Of a stretch of 64,000 bases of DNA, positions 1 to 10,131 are shown piece by piece. A program made the position numbers and the translations under genes. The notes beneath the pieces are model-generated. The model saw only the letters and a list, made by a program, of their open reading frames with translations, did no database searches and was not told where the DNA came from. The stretch's first letter is position 1, and every line of letters starts with the position of its first letter. The stretch spans positions 51,342-115,341 of the forward strand of contig JAPYUT010000004.1 of NCBI GenBank assembly GCA_029940475.1, read 5' to 3'. Source of the DNA: Verrucomicrobiales bacterium. GTDB taxonomy: Bacteria; Verrucomicrobiota; Verrucomicrobiia; Verrucomicrobiales; DEV007.

Positions 1-295
1 CTCCATGGCCGGCCAACTTGAGTCGTTCCCTGGAGAACTCGACCATTGCCGGCTCTACATCAAAACCGGTAACTCCATGTCCCCTTAACGATAATTCCTC
101 CAGAAAACGCCCGCTTCCACAAGCAGGCTCAAGAATTCTTAAGTTTGATGCGGCTGCAGGTTCTGCATGTAAGCTGAAGGCCTTCTCAAGGAAATCTGCT
201 TCACGGGCCGTATCCTGATCGAAAATAATATCATAATAAAGAGGTGCGTTATACCATCCGTCTCCGGCACTTTCCGGCAATTCAGTGCAACTCAT
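1..295 (-). CDS. SAM-dependent methyltransferase, 5' part only
   Basis: Reading the minus strand from an ATG at 295 gives 98 open codons running off the left edge of the window. The visible part contains a class I methyltransferase motif I (EPACGSGRF, about residues 58-66), followed by an acidic strand end (GVTGFDVEPAM) that fits motif II binding the ribose of S-adenosylmethionine. The N-terminus (YYDIIFDQDTAREADFL) resembles the helix that precedes the fold in small-molecule or protein methyltransferases. The substrate cannot be told from this fragment. It lies downstream of leuB on the same strand, about 107 nt away, with a small hairpin between them, so co-transcription is uncertain. Confidence 0.8.
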   Translation of the reverse strand, partial: MSCTELPESAGDGWYNAPLYYDIIFDQDTAREADFLEKAFSLHAEPAAASNLRILEPACGSGRFLEELSLRGHGVTGFDVEPAMVEFSRERLKLAGHG

Positions 296-365
296 TAAGG
301 ATATTACGATCTGAACCGATTGCTCTATCAGGGAACCATGAGAATTAATGATCTCATCTTACCTT

Positions 366-380
366 AGTCTGCTCCAGACT
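366..380 (-). terminator. Small hairpin downstream of leuB
   Basis: AGTCTG and CAGACT form a perfect 6-bp stem around a 3-nt loop, about 20 nt past the leuB stop codon. No T-run follows on the minus strand, so it is at best a weak terminator or an RNA 3'-end stabiliser. Confidence 0.25.
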
Positions 381-402
381 CTTGCCATGGCCATAAACGT
401 AA

Positions 403-1521
403 TTAGTTCCCCTCATTAATAGCGGCAAGTATTGCCTCACCCATGACTGCAGTTGTCACTTTTTTGGTGTCTTTTTCTCCGGTGAAAATATCTCCGGTTC
501 TCATGCCCGCGTCTATTGCTTCCCGAACAGCGCAGTCGATTGTATCAGCGGCGGAGGTAAGCCCCAGGGAATATCGCAACAATAATGCCGCGGATAAGAT
601 TTGAGCACAAGGATTTGCCACGCCCTGTCCCGCAATATCCGGTGCTGAACCCCCACTTGGTTCGTACATACCGAAATATAACCCGCCTCCCTTATCTTTA
701 CCCAGGCTTGAACTCGCCAGCATTCCCAATGAGCCTGTGATCATTGCCATTTCATCACTCAAGATGTCACCAAAAAGGTTCGGGGCAAGGATGACATCAA
801 AATCCCTTGGGCGACGAATCAATTGCATCGCCGCGTTGTCGACATAAAGATGCTCAAGCTGCACATCCGGATAATTTTCTGCAACAGCTTCGACGGTTTC
901 ACGCCAGAGAATTCCGTTACGTAACACGTTTGCCTTGTCAATCGAAGTCACTTTATTGCGCCGTCCTGTTGCCGAGTTAAACGCGACATGCGCGATACGT
1001 TCAATCTCGGATTCATGATAAATCATAGTATCAACAGCAACCCGACCATTGATGTCATCACGAATCTCCTTTGGCTCACCAAAATAAATCCCCCCGGTGA
1101 GTTCACGCACACAGAGAACATCAAAGCCGTCCCCAACAATATCATGACGGATCGGGGAGGCTTTAGCGAGGGACGGGAAACAGATGCTTGGACGAAGGTT
1201 AGCAAAAAGGCCGAAATGTTTACGCAGGGGCAAAAGGGCTCCGCGTTCAGGCTGCTCGTCAGGGGGAAGTGATTCCCACTTTGGTCCTCCCACTGAACCA
1301 AAGAGTATTGCCTCCGCTTTCTCACAGGCCATTAGGGTAACTTCGGGTAATGCCGAACCCATCACATCAATCGCCGCACCGCCTACAGGTTGTTCATCAA
1401 ATTGAAAACACACATCAAAGCGGACTGCCACAGCTTCAAGGACACGAAGAGCCTCCCTCATTACCTCGGGGCCGATCCCGTCGCCCGGCAGCACTGCTAT
1501 TCGATACGCCTGTTTATCCAT
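403..1521 (-). CDS. leuB: 3-isopropylmalate dehydrogenase
   Basis: LeuB oxidises and decarboxylates 3-isopropylmalate to 2-oxoisocaproate with NAD+ in leucine synthesis (cytoplasm). The family hallmarks are present: the N-terminal strand [12 protein letters not shown], the substrate-binding ELTGGIYFG, the metal-binding aspartates in [12 protein letters not shown], and the NAD-binding stretch [14 protein letters not shown]. The length of 373 residues is usual. The ATG at 1521 puts the first strand at the expected distance from the N-terminus. A TTG at 1557 would add 12 residues and overlap the trpF stop by 4 nt, so it remains an alternative. It is the third gene of the receiver-trpF-leuB operon. 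Confidence 0.95.
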   Translation of the reverse strand: MDKQAYRIAVLPGDGIGPEVMREALRVLEAVAVRFDVCFQFDEQPVGGAAIDVMGSALPEVTLMACEKAEAILFGSVGGPKWESLPPDEQPERGALLPLRKHFGLFANLRPSICFPSLAKASPIRHDIVGDGFDVLCVRELTGGIYFGEPKEIRDDINGRVAVDTMIYHESEIERIAHVAFNSATGRRNKVTSIDKANVLRNGILWRETVEAVAENYPDVQLEHLYVDNAAMQLIRRPRDFDVILAPNLFGDILSDEMAMITGSLGMLASSSLGKDKGGGLYFGMYEPSGGSAPDIAGQGVANPCAQILSAALLLRYSLGLTSAADTIDCAVREAIDAGMRTGDIFTGEKDTKKVTTAVMGEAILAAINEGN

Positions 1522-1553
1522 GGACAGCGAGAATCGGTGCAATCCGGGCTCGG

Positions 1554-2219
1554 TCAATCGGGAATATTAACTTCACGGACGGCCGCAATGAAATCATTTA
1601 CCCTAAAGCTATCCTTGATGCCAGGAGCCGATTCCACTCCACTGGCAACATCAACGGCTGATGGCATTACCCCTGTCGCCGCTATCGCCACATTATCAGG
1701 GCGCAGACCACCGGCAAGCACCACGCGCCGATCGGGATTTTCAAGAACAAAACGTCGACCCAGGCTCCAGTCAAAAGAAGCCCCGCTGCCCCCGTATTCA
1801 CCGGGACTATATGCATCAAGCAGTATTGATGCTGCCGGAAAGCTGCTGATTGCTGACATCGAGCAATCATCCTTAACTGTAAACGCCTTGAGTGTGCCGA
1901 AATTTGCCGAAAACCGCTGGTAATATTGCACTGTCTCATCGCCATGGAATTGAGCCGCATGAATCACCCCGGTTTCCAGGAGACGGAAAACCTCCTGTGG
2001 CTCAGCGTTAACGAAAACTCCAACCCTCTCAGTTGACTCGGGTAATTCACGTCCCCATTGGCAGAAGTGTTCAGGTTTAACGTAGCGCTTTGACTTTGGC
2101 CAGAAATTAAACCCCAAGGCATCTGCTCCCGCATCACAAGCCACCAATGCATCTGATTCTGATGTAACCCCGCAAATTTTAACGGCAATCCGGTCGGTCT
2201 GCACAAATCGAGGCTTCAT
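1554..2219 (-). CDS. trpF: Phosphoribosylanthranilate isomerase
   Basis: TrpF converts N-(5-phosphoribosyl)anthranilate to the carboxyphenylamino-deoxyribulose phosphate in tryptophan synthesis. The beta/alpha-barrel signature [11 protein letters not shown] with its catalytic cysteine lies near residue 16, followed by [12 protein letters not shown]. The catalytic aspartate and substrate loop are in [20 protein letters not shown], and the phosphate-binding ends are LAGGLRPDN and [11 protein letters not shown]. The length of 221 residues is typical. Its ATG overlaps the stop of the upstream receiver-like gene in an ATGA, so the two are probably translationally coupled. It is not next to other trp genes here. 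Confidence 0.94.
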   Translation of the reverse strand: MKPRFVQTDRIAVKICGVTSESDALVACDAGADALGFNFWPKSKRYVKPEHFCQWGRELPESTERVGVFVNAEPQEVFRLLETGVIHAAQFHGDETVQYYQRFSANFGTLKAFTVKDDCSMSAISSFPAASILLDAYSPGEYGGSGASFDWSLGRRFVLENPDRRVVLAGGLRPDNVAIAATGVMPSAVDVASGVESAPGIKDSFRVNDFIAAVREVNIPD

Positions 2220-2671
2220 TCCGACGACCGAGAACCCGGAGGTTGTAATTTAAGGGCAGTTACGGTTTTAACACGATCAATAATGCGATCAACAGAGAGA
2301 GGCTTAAGCAGCACCCCTTTCACTCGTGCCTCACGTTGCAAAATTTCAGCTCTCGCTGAATGGCCGGCATCTCCTATATATACAACCCCGGGGCATGCCC
2401 GCGTCCCGCTGTGACAAAGCGGAAAAGCCGTGACCAGCAGACCATAGAGTAACTCCCCGCTGATTACAGTTAAACCGAGCCCAAAAATGAATAAGCGATA
2501 TTCACGCTGCAGAGCCAATTCAAAAGCATACTGAGCATTCGGGGTAGTATCTACCCTGCAGGCAGTGAACCCCTCAAGGGTTTCACGAACAAGCCGCAAA
2601 GTGCCGACATCATCGTGCGCGACGAGTATACGCGGTAAAGCAGGGGTTTTATTTATTTCAGGCACTGGCAT
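2216..2671 (-). CDS. Degenerate response-regulator receiver protein
   Basis: A 151-residue stand-alone receiver-like domain. The acidic pair of the CheY fold is present (HDD, residues 19-21) and so is the Lys-Pro of the last strand (LLKP, residues 121-124). At the third strand, where the phosphorylated aspartate should be, the sequence reads LFIFGLGLTVISG, with glycine at about residue 64. It therefore probably cannot be phosphorylated in the usual way. The ATG at 2671 is chosen because upstream codons add no fold and run into the divergent uvrA. It is first in an operon with trpF (ATGA overlap) and leuB. Its role is unknown; binding of a partner or small ligand is possible. Confidence 0.75.
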   Translation of the reverse strand: MPVPEINKTPALPRILVAHDDVGTLRLVRETLEGFTACRVDTTPNAQYAFELALQREYRLFIFGLGLTVISGELLYGLLVTAFPLCHSGTRACPGVVYIGDAGHSARAEILQREARVKGVLLKPLSVDRIIDRVKTVTALKLQPPGSRSSE

Positions 2672-2696
2672 CTTGTGGTCTATATCTTTACGCGAA

Positions 2697-5636
2697 TTGA
2701 GCAATTCCGCTACACCCAAACAAGCTGTCGTGCCAGAATCCATACAACCCAGTCCCGGCCCTATTCGCATCCGGGGTGCGCGTCAGCACAACCTCAGGAA
2801 TATTGATGTTGATATTCCTCGCAATCAACTTGTGGTAATCACCGGACCCAGCGGATCCGGAAAGTCCTCGCTCGCGTTTAATACCCTCTATGCGGAAGGA
2901 CAGCGGCGCTACGTGGAAAGTCTTTCTACATATGCCAGGCAATTTCTTGACCAGCTGGAGAAACCGGACGTGGACTCAATTGATGGCCTCTCCCCTGCGA
3001 TTGCAATTGAGCAACGCTCATCTACTCCCAATCCAAGGTCCACGATTGCTACAGTAACTGAAATATATGATTACCTGAGAATTCTCTTCGCGGCCATCGG
3101 CGTGCCCCATGACCCAAATACCGGGGAGATAATCTCAAAACTCACTCTTGCTGAGATCGTCGACCAGTTGCTGGTCCTACCTCAACAAGCCCGCATTATA
3201 ATTCTGGCACCAATAATGGAGGATAAAGCCGGCAACGTTAAGGTTGTCCTCGATCGACTGAAGAGAAACGGATTTGTCCGGGCAAGGGTTGACAACGAAA
3301 TCATCGAGCTGGATGAGCCTCTACCAAGGTTCAGCGCAAAGGTTAAACACTCTATTGAAGCCGTTGTTGATAGACTGATAATCAAGGACGGCATTGAATC
3401 TCGTTTGGCAGGTTCAGTAGAGACCGCTCTCCGCTGGGGAGAGGAGGAAATCCAAGTAATGTTCCAAGAGTCAGATTCTGATGAATGGCGGCATGAAATC
3501 TTCACGACAGCTTTCGCCAATCCACGCACCGGATTCCGGATGGCACAACTCTCACCCAAACACTTTTCATTCAACAGTCATCTTGGGGCATGCAGTGAAT
3601 GCCATGGAATTGGCAGCGTCCTGCAAGCTGATCCCCTGCTGTTTGTGGACGACACCTCAAAAAATATCGAGCAGGGAGCAATTAAAACATGGTGGTCGCG
3701 CAATAAAAAACTTAAGGCTCTGCATGATCGACAGATTCATGCACTAGTCTCGCATTTTGACATCGATCCTCAGATGCCATACGCGGATTTACCCAAAAAG
3801 TTTACACACACACTTTTCCACGGCAGCGGCGAAACAGCAATCAATTCAGACTGGAGAACATCTGCTAACTCAGGTGGAATTGCCAAACCCTACGAAGGTT
3901 TGCTCGCACAGGCAGATCGTCTTCATGCAACCAGTAAAAGTGAAACCACACGGCGTAATGTCCGACGTTTCATGACTCCGCAGTCGTGTCAGTCCTGCGG
4001 AGGACGGCGCTTACGCCCGGAAATTCTCTCTGTCACGGTTGCCCTAACCGGCAATAATGACCTCGCGATTGACGAGGTGACCGCACAAAATATAACCGCT
4101 ACGCTTACCTGGCTCAAGACACTGGCGTTAACACGCCAGCAACATGAAATGGTTGACGGCATCGTGTGCGAACTTCGCAAGCGCCTTGAATTTCTTGAAA
4201 ATGTCGGGCTCGCCTACCTCAGTCTTGACCGCGAAAGCGGGACTCTCTCAGGAGGCGAAACACAACGGATTCGTCTTGCCACCCAGATCGGAGCAGGCCT
4301 AGCGGGCGTAATCTACGTTCTTGATGAGCCAAGTATCGGTTTGCACCAGAGTGACAACGTGCAGCTCATCGGCACACTCAAGAAGCTCAGAGATCTTGGG
4401 AATACCGTAATTGTTGTGGAGCACGATGCCGAAACAATCTTTGCCGCTGACCATGTCATTGACATTGGACCTGCCGCGGGTCCGCGGGGAGGTCAATTAA
4501 TTGCCCAGGGAACACCTGATTACCTGCAGAACAATTCTTCGTCCCTCACCGGCAAATACCTTAGTCGGGAACTCAATATCGCCGTTCCAAAAAGACGCAT
4601 TAAACCCCCTCCTCATTCGGGGTCAAATGCCTCTGAGGACGGCTGGATCAGCGTCAGCGGCGCCAGAGAGCACAATCTCCAGGATTTATACGCCGCATTT
4701 CCCCTTGGCACCCTTACCTGTGTTACGGGTGTGTCCGGCAGCGGCAAGTCGACGCTGGTTGATGGCATTCTCCGCCGTGCGCTGTTCCGTCGGTTCCATT
4801 CATCCAAGGAAAGTCCCGGCAATCATGATGCCATTTACGGTCTCGATGAGGTGGACAAGGCCATTGTGATAGATCAATCACCTATTGGGCGCAGCCCAAG
4901 GTCGAACCCGGTTACATATACCGGTGCCTTTACTCCTATCAGATCCCTTTTTGCCCAGTTACCGGCATCCAAAGTCAGGGGTTACGGTGCAGGCCGCTTC
5001 AGTTTCAACGTCAAGGGCGGACGATGTGAGCACTGCCAGGGGGACGGATCAATCAAAATTGACATGCACTTCCTTTCTGATGTCTATGTGACCTGCGAGG
5101 CCTGCAACGGCAGCCGCTACAACCGGGACACTCTTGATATTACCTACAAGGGGAAGAATATAGCTGAAATCATCGACATGACCGTCGACAAAGCGACCCG
5201 ATTCTTTGCCCCTGTACCTCAGATCCACACAAAACTTAGGTCTCTTGCTGAGGTAGGGCTTGGCTATCTTCGACTGGGTCAACCTGCAAATACACTCTCC
5301 GGCGGAGAAGCCCAACGGGTAAAATTGGCGACCGAGTTGAGCAAGAAAGCAACGGGATCAACGCTGTATATGCTCGATGAACCAACAACGGGTCTTCACT
5401 TCGCTGACATTGAGACCCTTCTAAGTGTATTCTACCGTCTTCGAAATGCCGGCAATACACTTATTGTCATTGAACACAACCTCGATGTCATTAAGTGCGC
5501 AGACTGGATCATTGATCTTGGCCCCGGCGGCGGACCTGACGGCGGTCACATTGTCGCACAAGGTCCACCCGAAAAGATCATTGCCAATAAACGAAGTCTT
5601 ACTGGAAAATATTTAGCAAAATACCTGCGCCCTTAA
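2697..5636 (+). CDS. uvrA: Excinuclease ABC subunit A
   Basis: UvrA is the damage-sensing ATPase of nucleotide excision repair and loads UvrB on DNA. Two ABC modules are complete: Walker A GPSGSGKSS and signature LSGGETQRIRLA with VLDEPSIGLHQ in the first, GVSGSGKSTL and LSGGEAQRVKLA with MLDEPTTGLH in the second. Zinc fingers are visible as CSECHGIG with CQSCGGRRL, and CEHCQGDG with CEACNGSR. At about 979 residues it is near family length. No ATG precedes the first conserved strand (PIRIRGARQHN). TTG 2697 and GTG 2730 are both possible; GTG 2565 would overlap the divergent receiver gene and is unlikely. Only about 25 nt separates the two divergent starts. Confidence 0.96.
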   Translation: MSNSATPKQAVVPESIQPSPGPIRIRGARQHNLRNIDVDIPRNQLVVITGPSGSGKSSLAFNTLYAEGQRRYVESLSTYARQFLDQLEKPDVDSIDGLSPAIAIEQRSSTPNPRSTIATVTEIYDYLRILFAAIGVPHDPNTGEIISKLTLAEIVDQLLVLPQQARIIILAPIMEDKAGNVKVVLDRLKRNGFVRARVDNEIIELDEPLPRFSAKVKHSIEAVVDRLIIKDGIESRLAGSVETALRWGEEEIQVMFQESDSDEWRHEIFTTAFANPRTGFRMAQLSPKHFSFNSHLGACSECHGIGSVLQADPLLFVDDTSKNIEQGAIKTWWSRNKKLKALHDRQIHALVSHFDIDPQMPYADLPKKFTHTLFHGSGETAINSDWRTSANSGGIAKPYEGLLAQADRLHATSKSETTRRNVRRFMTPQSCQSCGGRRLRPEILSVTVALTGNNDLAIDEVTAQNITATLTWLKTLALTRQQHEMVDGIVCELRKRLEFLENVGLAYLSLDRESGTLSGGETQRIRLATQIGAGLAGVIYVLDEPSIGLHQSDNVQLIGTLKKLRDLGNTVIVVEHDAETIFAADHVIDIGPAAGPRGGQLIAQGTPDYLQNNSSSLTGKYLSRELNIAVPKRRIKPPPHSGSNASEDGWISVSGAREHNLQDLYAAFPLGTLTCVTGVSGSGKSTLVDGILRRALFRRFHSSKESPGNHDAIYGLDEVDKAIVIDQSPIGRSPRSNPVTYTGAFTPIRSLFAQLPASKVRGYGAGRFSFNVKGGRCEHCQGDGSIKIDMHFLSDVYVTCEACNGSRYNRDTLDITYKGKNIAEIIDMTVDKATRFFAPVPQIHTKLRSLAEVGLGYLRLGQPANTLSGGEAQRVKLATELSKKATGSTLYMLDEPTTGLHFADIETLLSVFYRLRNAGNTLIVIEHNLDVIKCADWIIDLGPGGGPDGGHIVAQGPPEKIIANKRSLTGKYLAKYLRP

Positions 5637-5705
5637 CAGTATGAGATTGCGGAGGCTGGGGTATTACTCCAAGTCAAGCAACCAAGAATCGGGGTTACGG
5701 TGCCG

Positions 5706-7685
5706 TTAAATCACCCGGTCATTACCTCCATCGACCGGCACCTGGGCCCCGGTTGTCTTGCCAAAAAGTGCGCCTGCCATCGCCGAAATCATGACCCCGA
5801 CATCAGCTGATTTAATCTCGGTTTTCAAAAGATTGCGCGTCTTGTATTCTTCAACAGTTATGCCGTATCGCTGCGCAGAGCGCTGCAGGGCCTCTGTGGT
5901 CCACAGCTTGGTGTCAAATACCGCATCCGGATGAACAATGTTGCATCGCACTCCAAAAGGAGCCAACTCAAGAGCCGCTACCCGGCAAAGTTGTGTCAAC
6001 CCGGCCTTGGCACAGGAATAACTACCCGCTCCTGCCCCCGGGGCATTGACATTCCGTGAACCCACCAGCACGAGCGCCCCGTCAATGCCGCTTTTGACAT
6101 AAGGAATTGAATGCTTAAGCAGGAGCTGATGACTGGTAAGGTTCACCGCAATGGACTTATCCCAGTTAGATTGGTCCATGTCCTCGAGATAAGCCCCGGC
6201 AGTAAATATGCCGGCATTGCTAACAACGATATCAAGTCCGCCGAACTCACGAACGGTCTCTTCAATTGATTTCATTACCTGCTTTTCCTCAGTTAGGTTT
6301 ACCACTTTCCCCGTTGCCCCAATCATTTGCATCTCGCTTACGATGTCAGGATTGAGGTCAAGTCCTACAACGGCCGCTCCCGATTTCACCAGAGCTTTAG
6401 CGCAAGCAAGTCCAATGCCAGCAGCAGAACCTGAAACAACGGCAACCTTTCCCTGGTGAGGAGTTAATTGATGATCATGCTGGAGCAATTTCGCCTGCTC
6501 TAGGTCCCAGTATTCGATATCAAACAACTTTGAGGCCGGTAGAGCCCGCCAGCCTCCAAGGCAGTTTTCGGCCTGCTGTATAGCATCCACGCTATGGTCA
6601 ACTATATCCCCTACAATCTCTGCATCTCTACGCGTTGTCCCGAAGGCAATCGTACCCTGTCCCGGCCATACCGCCCAGCGAGGCGCAGGATCAAGCATTA
6701 TAAGATCACCCTTACTGTGCTTCTTGAAATACAGTGCATAGTCCCTTGCAAATCTGTCCACAGACTCCTTGACATTACTGCCTATAATCACAGGAATCCG
6801 CTTGGTTCGAATGACATGATCCGGCGTTAACGGCCCACGGGTGGCCAAAGATTTCAGGTTCTTTAAGTTTGAGAAGGCAAGGGCTTGCGGCGACCGGTTA
6901 ATAAAGGCATAAACCGCAGAGCCTCTCAGTTGAGAAACTGTGCGCCGAATCAGGGCAAGGCCCGGTAAATCCTCCTTCACTTTTGCAGTCGCTCTCACCT
7001 CCACTTTCCTCGATTTCCCCCTGATGTATTTTTCTGCCAGGCTTACCAGCCTTATCATCGATTCATAGCTTTTCCTGGCCTCATCGTGAAAAGTGAAAAT
7101 GCCGTGGTTCATGAGGATTAAACCCTCCAACTTCGAGATATCCACGCAGCTAATTCGCTTGAGAATTTCCCGCGCCAGCGCAAATCCAGGCATGACGTAG
7201 GGAATTATCATGACTCGATTACCATAGACCTCATTGATTTTGTTCCTGCCACCGGGGGCATTGGTAAGTGTCACTACGGCATCGGCGTGAGTGTGATCAA
7301 CAAATCGATGTGGAATGATCGCATGCACGATAGCCTCAATTGAAGGGGTTGGGGCAGCATGATCAAGCATGGTCGCTCTACACTGTGCAGTCATATCAGA
7401 ATCCGAAACGCTCTCCATCTCGGACATCTGAAGCAAAGGCCCCAATCTGCATGGGGAAAACCCCTCTTTGCCAATGGTCGCCAGGTCACAACCGCTGCCC
7501 TTGATGTAAATCACATCAGTGCGCTCTCCATAAAAATCTTTCTGCTTTACTTTAACGGAGGTATTGCCCCCTCCGTGCAGCACGAGATGGGCATTGGCTC
7601 CCAGTAACCGTGAGCTATAAACCCTTTGGTCAACTAGGCTCCTGCCGAACCTCTTCGCTTCGTCATTATTCCAGAGGGATTTCAT
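5706..7685 (-). CDS. Bifunctional class II aldolase/short-chain dehydrogenase
   Basis: A fusion of 659 residues. The first half is a class II (zinc) aldolase of the RhaD type: GGGNTSVK near residue 38, the zinc-binding HTHAD near 133, and LMNHGIFTF near 190. The second half, from about residue 410, is a short-chain dehydrogenase with the nucleotide-binding GSAAGIG, NAGIF, and the catalytic serine with YSCAK. This architecture is annotated as rhamnulose-1-phosphate aldolase/lactaldehyde dehydrogenase (as in RhaEW) in other bacteria, so deoxy-sugar breakdown is the best guess. No other rhamnose gene is nearby, so the substrate is open. Its ATG overlaps the glnS stop (ATGA). Confidence 0.88.
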   Translation of the reverse strand: MKSLWNNDEAKRFGRSLVDQRVYSSRLLGANAHLVLHGGGNTSVKVKQKDFYGERTDVIYIKGSGCDLATIGKEGFSPCRLGPLLQMSEMESVSDSDMTAQCRATMLDHAAPTPSIEAIVHAIIPHRFVDHTHADAVVTLTNAPGGRNKINEVYGNRVMIIPYVMPGFALAREILKRISCVDISKLEGLILMNHGIFTFHDEARKSYESMIRLVSLAEKYIRGKSRKVEVRATAKVKEDLPGLALIRRTVSQLRGSAVYAFINRSPQALAFSNLKNLKSLATRGPLTPDHVIRTKRIPVIIGSNVKESVDRFARDYALYFKKHSKGDLIMLDPAPRWAVWPGQGTIAFGTTRRDAEIVGDIVDHSVDAIQQAENCLGGWRALPASKLFDIEYWDLEQAKLLQHDHQLTPHQGKVAVVSGSAAGIGLACAKALVKSGAAVVGLDLNPDIVSEMQMIGATGKVVNLTEEKQVMKSIEETVREFGGLDIVVSNAGIFTAGAYLEDMDQSNWDKSIAVNLTSHQLLLKHSIPYVKSGIDGALVLVGSRNVNAPGAGAGSYSCAKAGLTQLCRVAALELAPFGVRCNIVHPDAVFDTKLWTTEALQRSAQRYGITVEEYKTRNLLKTEIKSADVGVMISAMAGALFGKTTGAQVPVDGGNDRVI

Positions 7686-9373
7686 TTAACGCGGTTCTTC
7701 TTCCCCCACGAGTCACGCAGGGGGACAGTGCGATTGAATACAGGCCGGGCCGGCAGAGAATATTTTGTGTCTACACAAAAGTAACCATTACGCTCAAACT
7801 GGAAACATTCACCGGGAAGCGCATCCTTCAGCAAAGGTTCCATTTTGCATCCCGACAACTCAACGAGTGCTTCGGGATTGATTACTGAGCGCCAGTCATC
7901 TTCAGCAACAGGATCTTCAACGAGGAATGCCCGGTCATAAAGACGAACGTCACCCTCAAATGCACCTTTGGCTGAAACCCAGTGAATAGCTCCACGAACC
8001 TTGCGGTCAGGAGGATTTTTTCCAAGAGTTTCAGGATCGTAACTACACCGCAGCTCGATTATTTCATTATCCTCGCCCTTTACCACTTCCTCACAACGGA
8101 TACAATACGAGTAACGTAACCTCACTTCAGATCCAGGGCTAAGGCGGTAATATTTGTCAGGAGGGTTCTCCATGAAATCACTGCGTTCAATAAACAGTTC
8201 ACCACTGAGGGCCACCTCTCGCTTACCGGCTTCAGGATCTTCAGGGTTATTTACAGCATTCATCAACTCGATGTAGTCATCTCCGGGCCAATTAACGATT
8301 GAGACTCTTATCGGATCAATTACCGCCATACGACGTGTTGCCGTCATATTAAGTTGTTCTCGAACCGCGTGCTCCAACAGTGCAATGTCCGTTACACTGT
8401 TGTGTTTAGTTATCCCCACAGTCTTACAAAGGCTTCTAATCGCCTCCGGAGGGTAACCTCTACGGCGCAATCCAGAGAGTGTTGACATGCGCGGGTCATC
8501 CCAACCGTCAACATACCCTTCATCAACCATCTCAACCAATCTGCGCTTACTCATCAGCAAGTATGCAGGCCGCAGTTTCGCAAATTCAATCTGTCGGGGT
8601 TGCGCTGGCACGGGAAGATTCTCAACAAACCACTCATAAAGAGGGCGGTGATGTTCAAATTCAAGAGTGCAGAGAGAGTGGGTTACTCCCTCAATGGCAT
8701 CACTTTGCCCGTGCGTATAATCATAGGTGGGATAAATGCACCATTTGTCACCAGTACGGTGATGCTCCTGATGAAGAATTCTATAGATGACGGGGTCACG
8801 AAGGTTGAGGTTGGGATGAGCCATGTCTATTTTGGCTCGAAGCACCTTTTCCCCGTCAGCAAATTCACCATCTTTCATTTGCTTAAACAATGACAGGTTC
8901 AGTTCACAGTCACGCTTGCGGCAAGGACTGTCCTTTCCTGGCTCAGTGAGATTACCTCGGTATTCGCGAATCTCCTCAGCACTCAAGTCATCAACGTAAG
9001 CCTTGCCGATCCTGACGAGTTCGACGGCCCAATCGTATAGCTGATCAAAATAATCCGAGGCGAAATAGAGGTCATCCCCCCAATCAAATCCCAACCAGCG
9101 AATATCCTCCTTGATCGCCTCAACATATTCAGAGTCCTCCTTGACAGGATTCGTATCATCAAAGCGAAGGTGACACCGGGCGCCACTCCCCGCATTCTCC
9201 TCAGCGATACCAAAGTTAAGGCAAATCGACTTGGCATGACCAATATGAAGGTATCCATTCGGTTCCGGTGGAAAACGCGTTACCGTGGTCTTGTGCTTTC
9301 CGGACAACAGGTCGGAAGACACAATTTCACGAATGAAATCGTTCTCCCTCCTGGACTGTGGTTGCTTTGCCAT
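7682..9373 (-). CDS. glnS: Glutaminyl-tRNA synthetase
   Basis: GlnRS charges tRNA-Gln directly. The class I signatures are present: HIGH as YLHIGHAKS, preceded by TRFPPEPNG, and the KMSKS-equivalent LLMSKRRL. The stretch [19 protein letters not shown] is characteristic of GlnRS rather than GluRS. The C-terminal beta-barrel anticodon-binding domain is complete, giving 563 residues. The ATG at 9373 is preferred over a GTG at 9418, which would add 15 residues with no conserved content. The presence of glnS implies the organism does not rely only on the amidotransferase route for Gln-tRNA. It is coupled to the downstream aldolase/dehydrogenase by an ATGA overlap. Confidence 0.96.
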   Translation of the reverse strand: MAKQPQSRRENDFIREIVSSDLLSGKHKTTVTRFPPEPNGYLHIGHAKSICLNFGIAEENAGSGARCHLRFDDTNPVKEDSEYVEAIKEDIRWLGFDWGDDLYFASDYFDQLYDWAVELVRIGKAYVDDLSAEEIREYRGNLTEPGKDSPCRKRDCELNLSLFKQMKDGEFADGEKVLRAKIDMAHPNLNLRDPVIYRILHQEHHRTGDKWCIYPTYDYTHGQSDAIEGVTHSLCTLEFEHHRPLYEWFVENLPVPAQPRQIEFAKLRPAYLLMSKRRLVEMVDEGYVDGWDDPRMSTLSGLRRRGYPPEAIRSLCKTVGITKHNSVTDIALLEHAVREQLNMTATRRMAVIDPIRVSIVNWPGDDYIELMNAVNNPEDPEAGKREVALSGELFIERSDFMENPPDKYYRLSPGSEVRLRYSYCIRCEEVVKGEDNEIIELRCSYDPETLGKNPPDRKVRGAIHWVSAKGAFEGDVRLYDRAFLVEDPVAEDDWRSVINPEALVELSGCKMEPLLKDALPGECFQFERNGYFCVDTKYSLPARPVFNRTVPLRDSWGKKNRVK

Positions 9374-9637
9374 GCTTGAAAACCGCGCTAGTATTGCACA
9401 CACAATCCCTTGTGCCACTGTGATTTGGATCCCTTAGTCACAAAATGAAATAATTCCTCATTGCCACGGATTATGTTTAGATGCGTCATCTTTACCCATT
9501 TACACTGAGTAGGTTATTATTTGTTTTGCCTTTATATAATATAAAATAAAGGCTTTCTTCGCTCAAAGCATTGAATCCGTGAAGAAATAAGGCCCTAGAT
9601 ATATAAATTCATCTCCCAAGATACCGTAGAAAACGGC
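9374..9637. promoter_or_regulatory. AT-rich divergent intergenic region
   Basis: About 264 bases between glnS (minus) and the GNAT gene (plus). The central part (about 9525-9555) is very AT-rich and holds an 8-bp inverted repeat, GCCTTTAT at 9528-9535 and ATAAAGGC at 9546-9553. Because both flanking genes point away, this is more likely a promoter or operator element than a terminator. No tRNA fold or small reading frame was recognised. Confidence 0.4.
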
Positions 9638-10120
9638 ATGCCCGAATTTACCATTCGCCCAGCAAACCTTCAGGATACTGAAGTAATCCATTCTCTGCTG
9701 ATGGAACTCGCAGTTTACGAAAAAATTGATCATCTCGTTGAAGCTACAGTTAACTCAACGCACAAAGCTCTCTTCGGCACCATTCCGGTGGCAAACGCAC
9801 TTGTTGCTGAGTTGAACGGGGCGCTAGTCGCCACTGCAGTATACTTCCAGAATTATTCAACATTCATGGGACGCCCGGGCCTCTACCTTGAAGATATATA
9901 TGTTCAACCCGCACATCGTGGGAATGGTATTGGCAGGTCCTTGCTAATTGAATTGGCTAAAATTGCGCGTTCTCGCGGGTGTGGACGAATGGAATGGAGC
10001 GTGCTCGGCTGGAACACGCGAGCAATTGATTTCTACGAAAGGCTTGGCGCACAAATCCTCCCTGACTGGCATATTGTACGTCTTACCCATGCCGGCATTG
10101 ATGACCTCGCGGGGCAATAA
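9638..10120 (+). CDS. GNAT-family N-acetyltransferase, diamine acetyltransferase-like
   Basis: A 160-residue single-domain GNAT protein. The acetyl-CoA pyrophosphate loop is VQPAHRGNGIGRSLL (about residues 88-102), after the strand GLYLEDIYV. The C-terminal motif WNTRAIDFYERLGA is also typical. The run YFQNYSTFMGRPGLYLEDIYV closely resembles the spermidine/spermine N1-acetyltransferase group, so a polyamine or similar primary amine is the likely substrate; this is inference from sequence resemblance. It is monocistronic, and its 3' end converges with the ATPase gene of the next operon, 11 nt away. Confidence 0.88.
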   Translation: MPEFTIRPANLQDTEVIHSLLMELAVYEKIDHLVEATVNSTHKALFGTIPVANALVAELNGALVATAVYFQNYSTFMGRPGLYLEDIYVQPAHRGNGIGRSLLIELAKIARSRGCGRMEWSVLGWNTRAIDFYERLGAQILPDWHIVRLTHAGIDDLAGQ

Positions 10121-10131
10121 CAGACAGGGCG

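Noticed and set aside
1390-1923. 177-codon open frame on the plus strand
   Set aside because: It is antisense to trpF and the start of leuB, has low-complexity Ser/Pro-rich sequence and no family match; a shadow frame.
2565-2696. N-terminal extension of UvrA from a GTG at 2565
   Set aside because: It overlaps the well-supported receiver gene on the other strand, has no similarity to UvrA N-termini, and later starts (2697, 2730) fit the family length.
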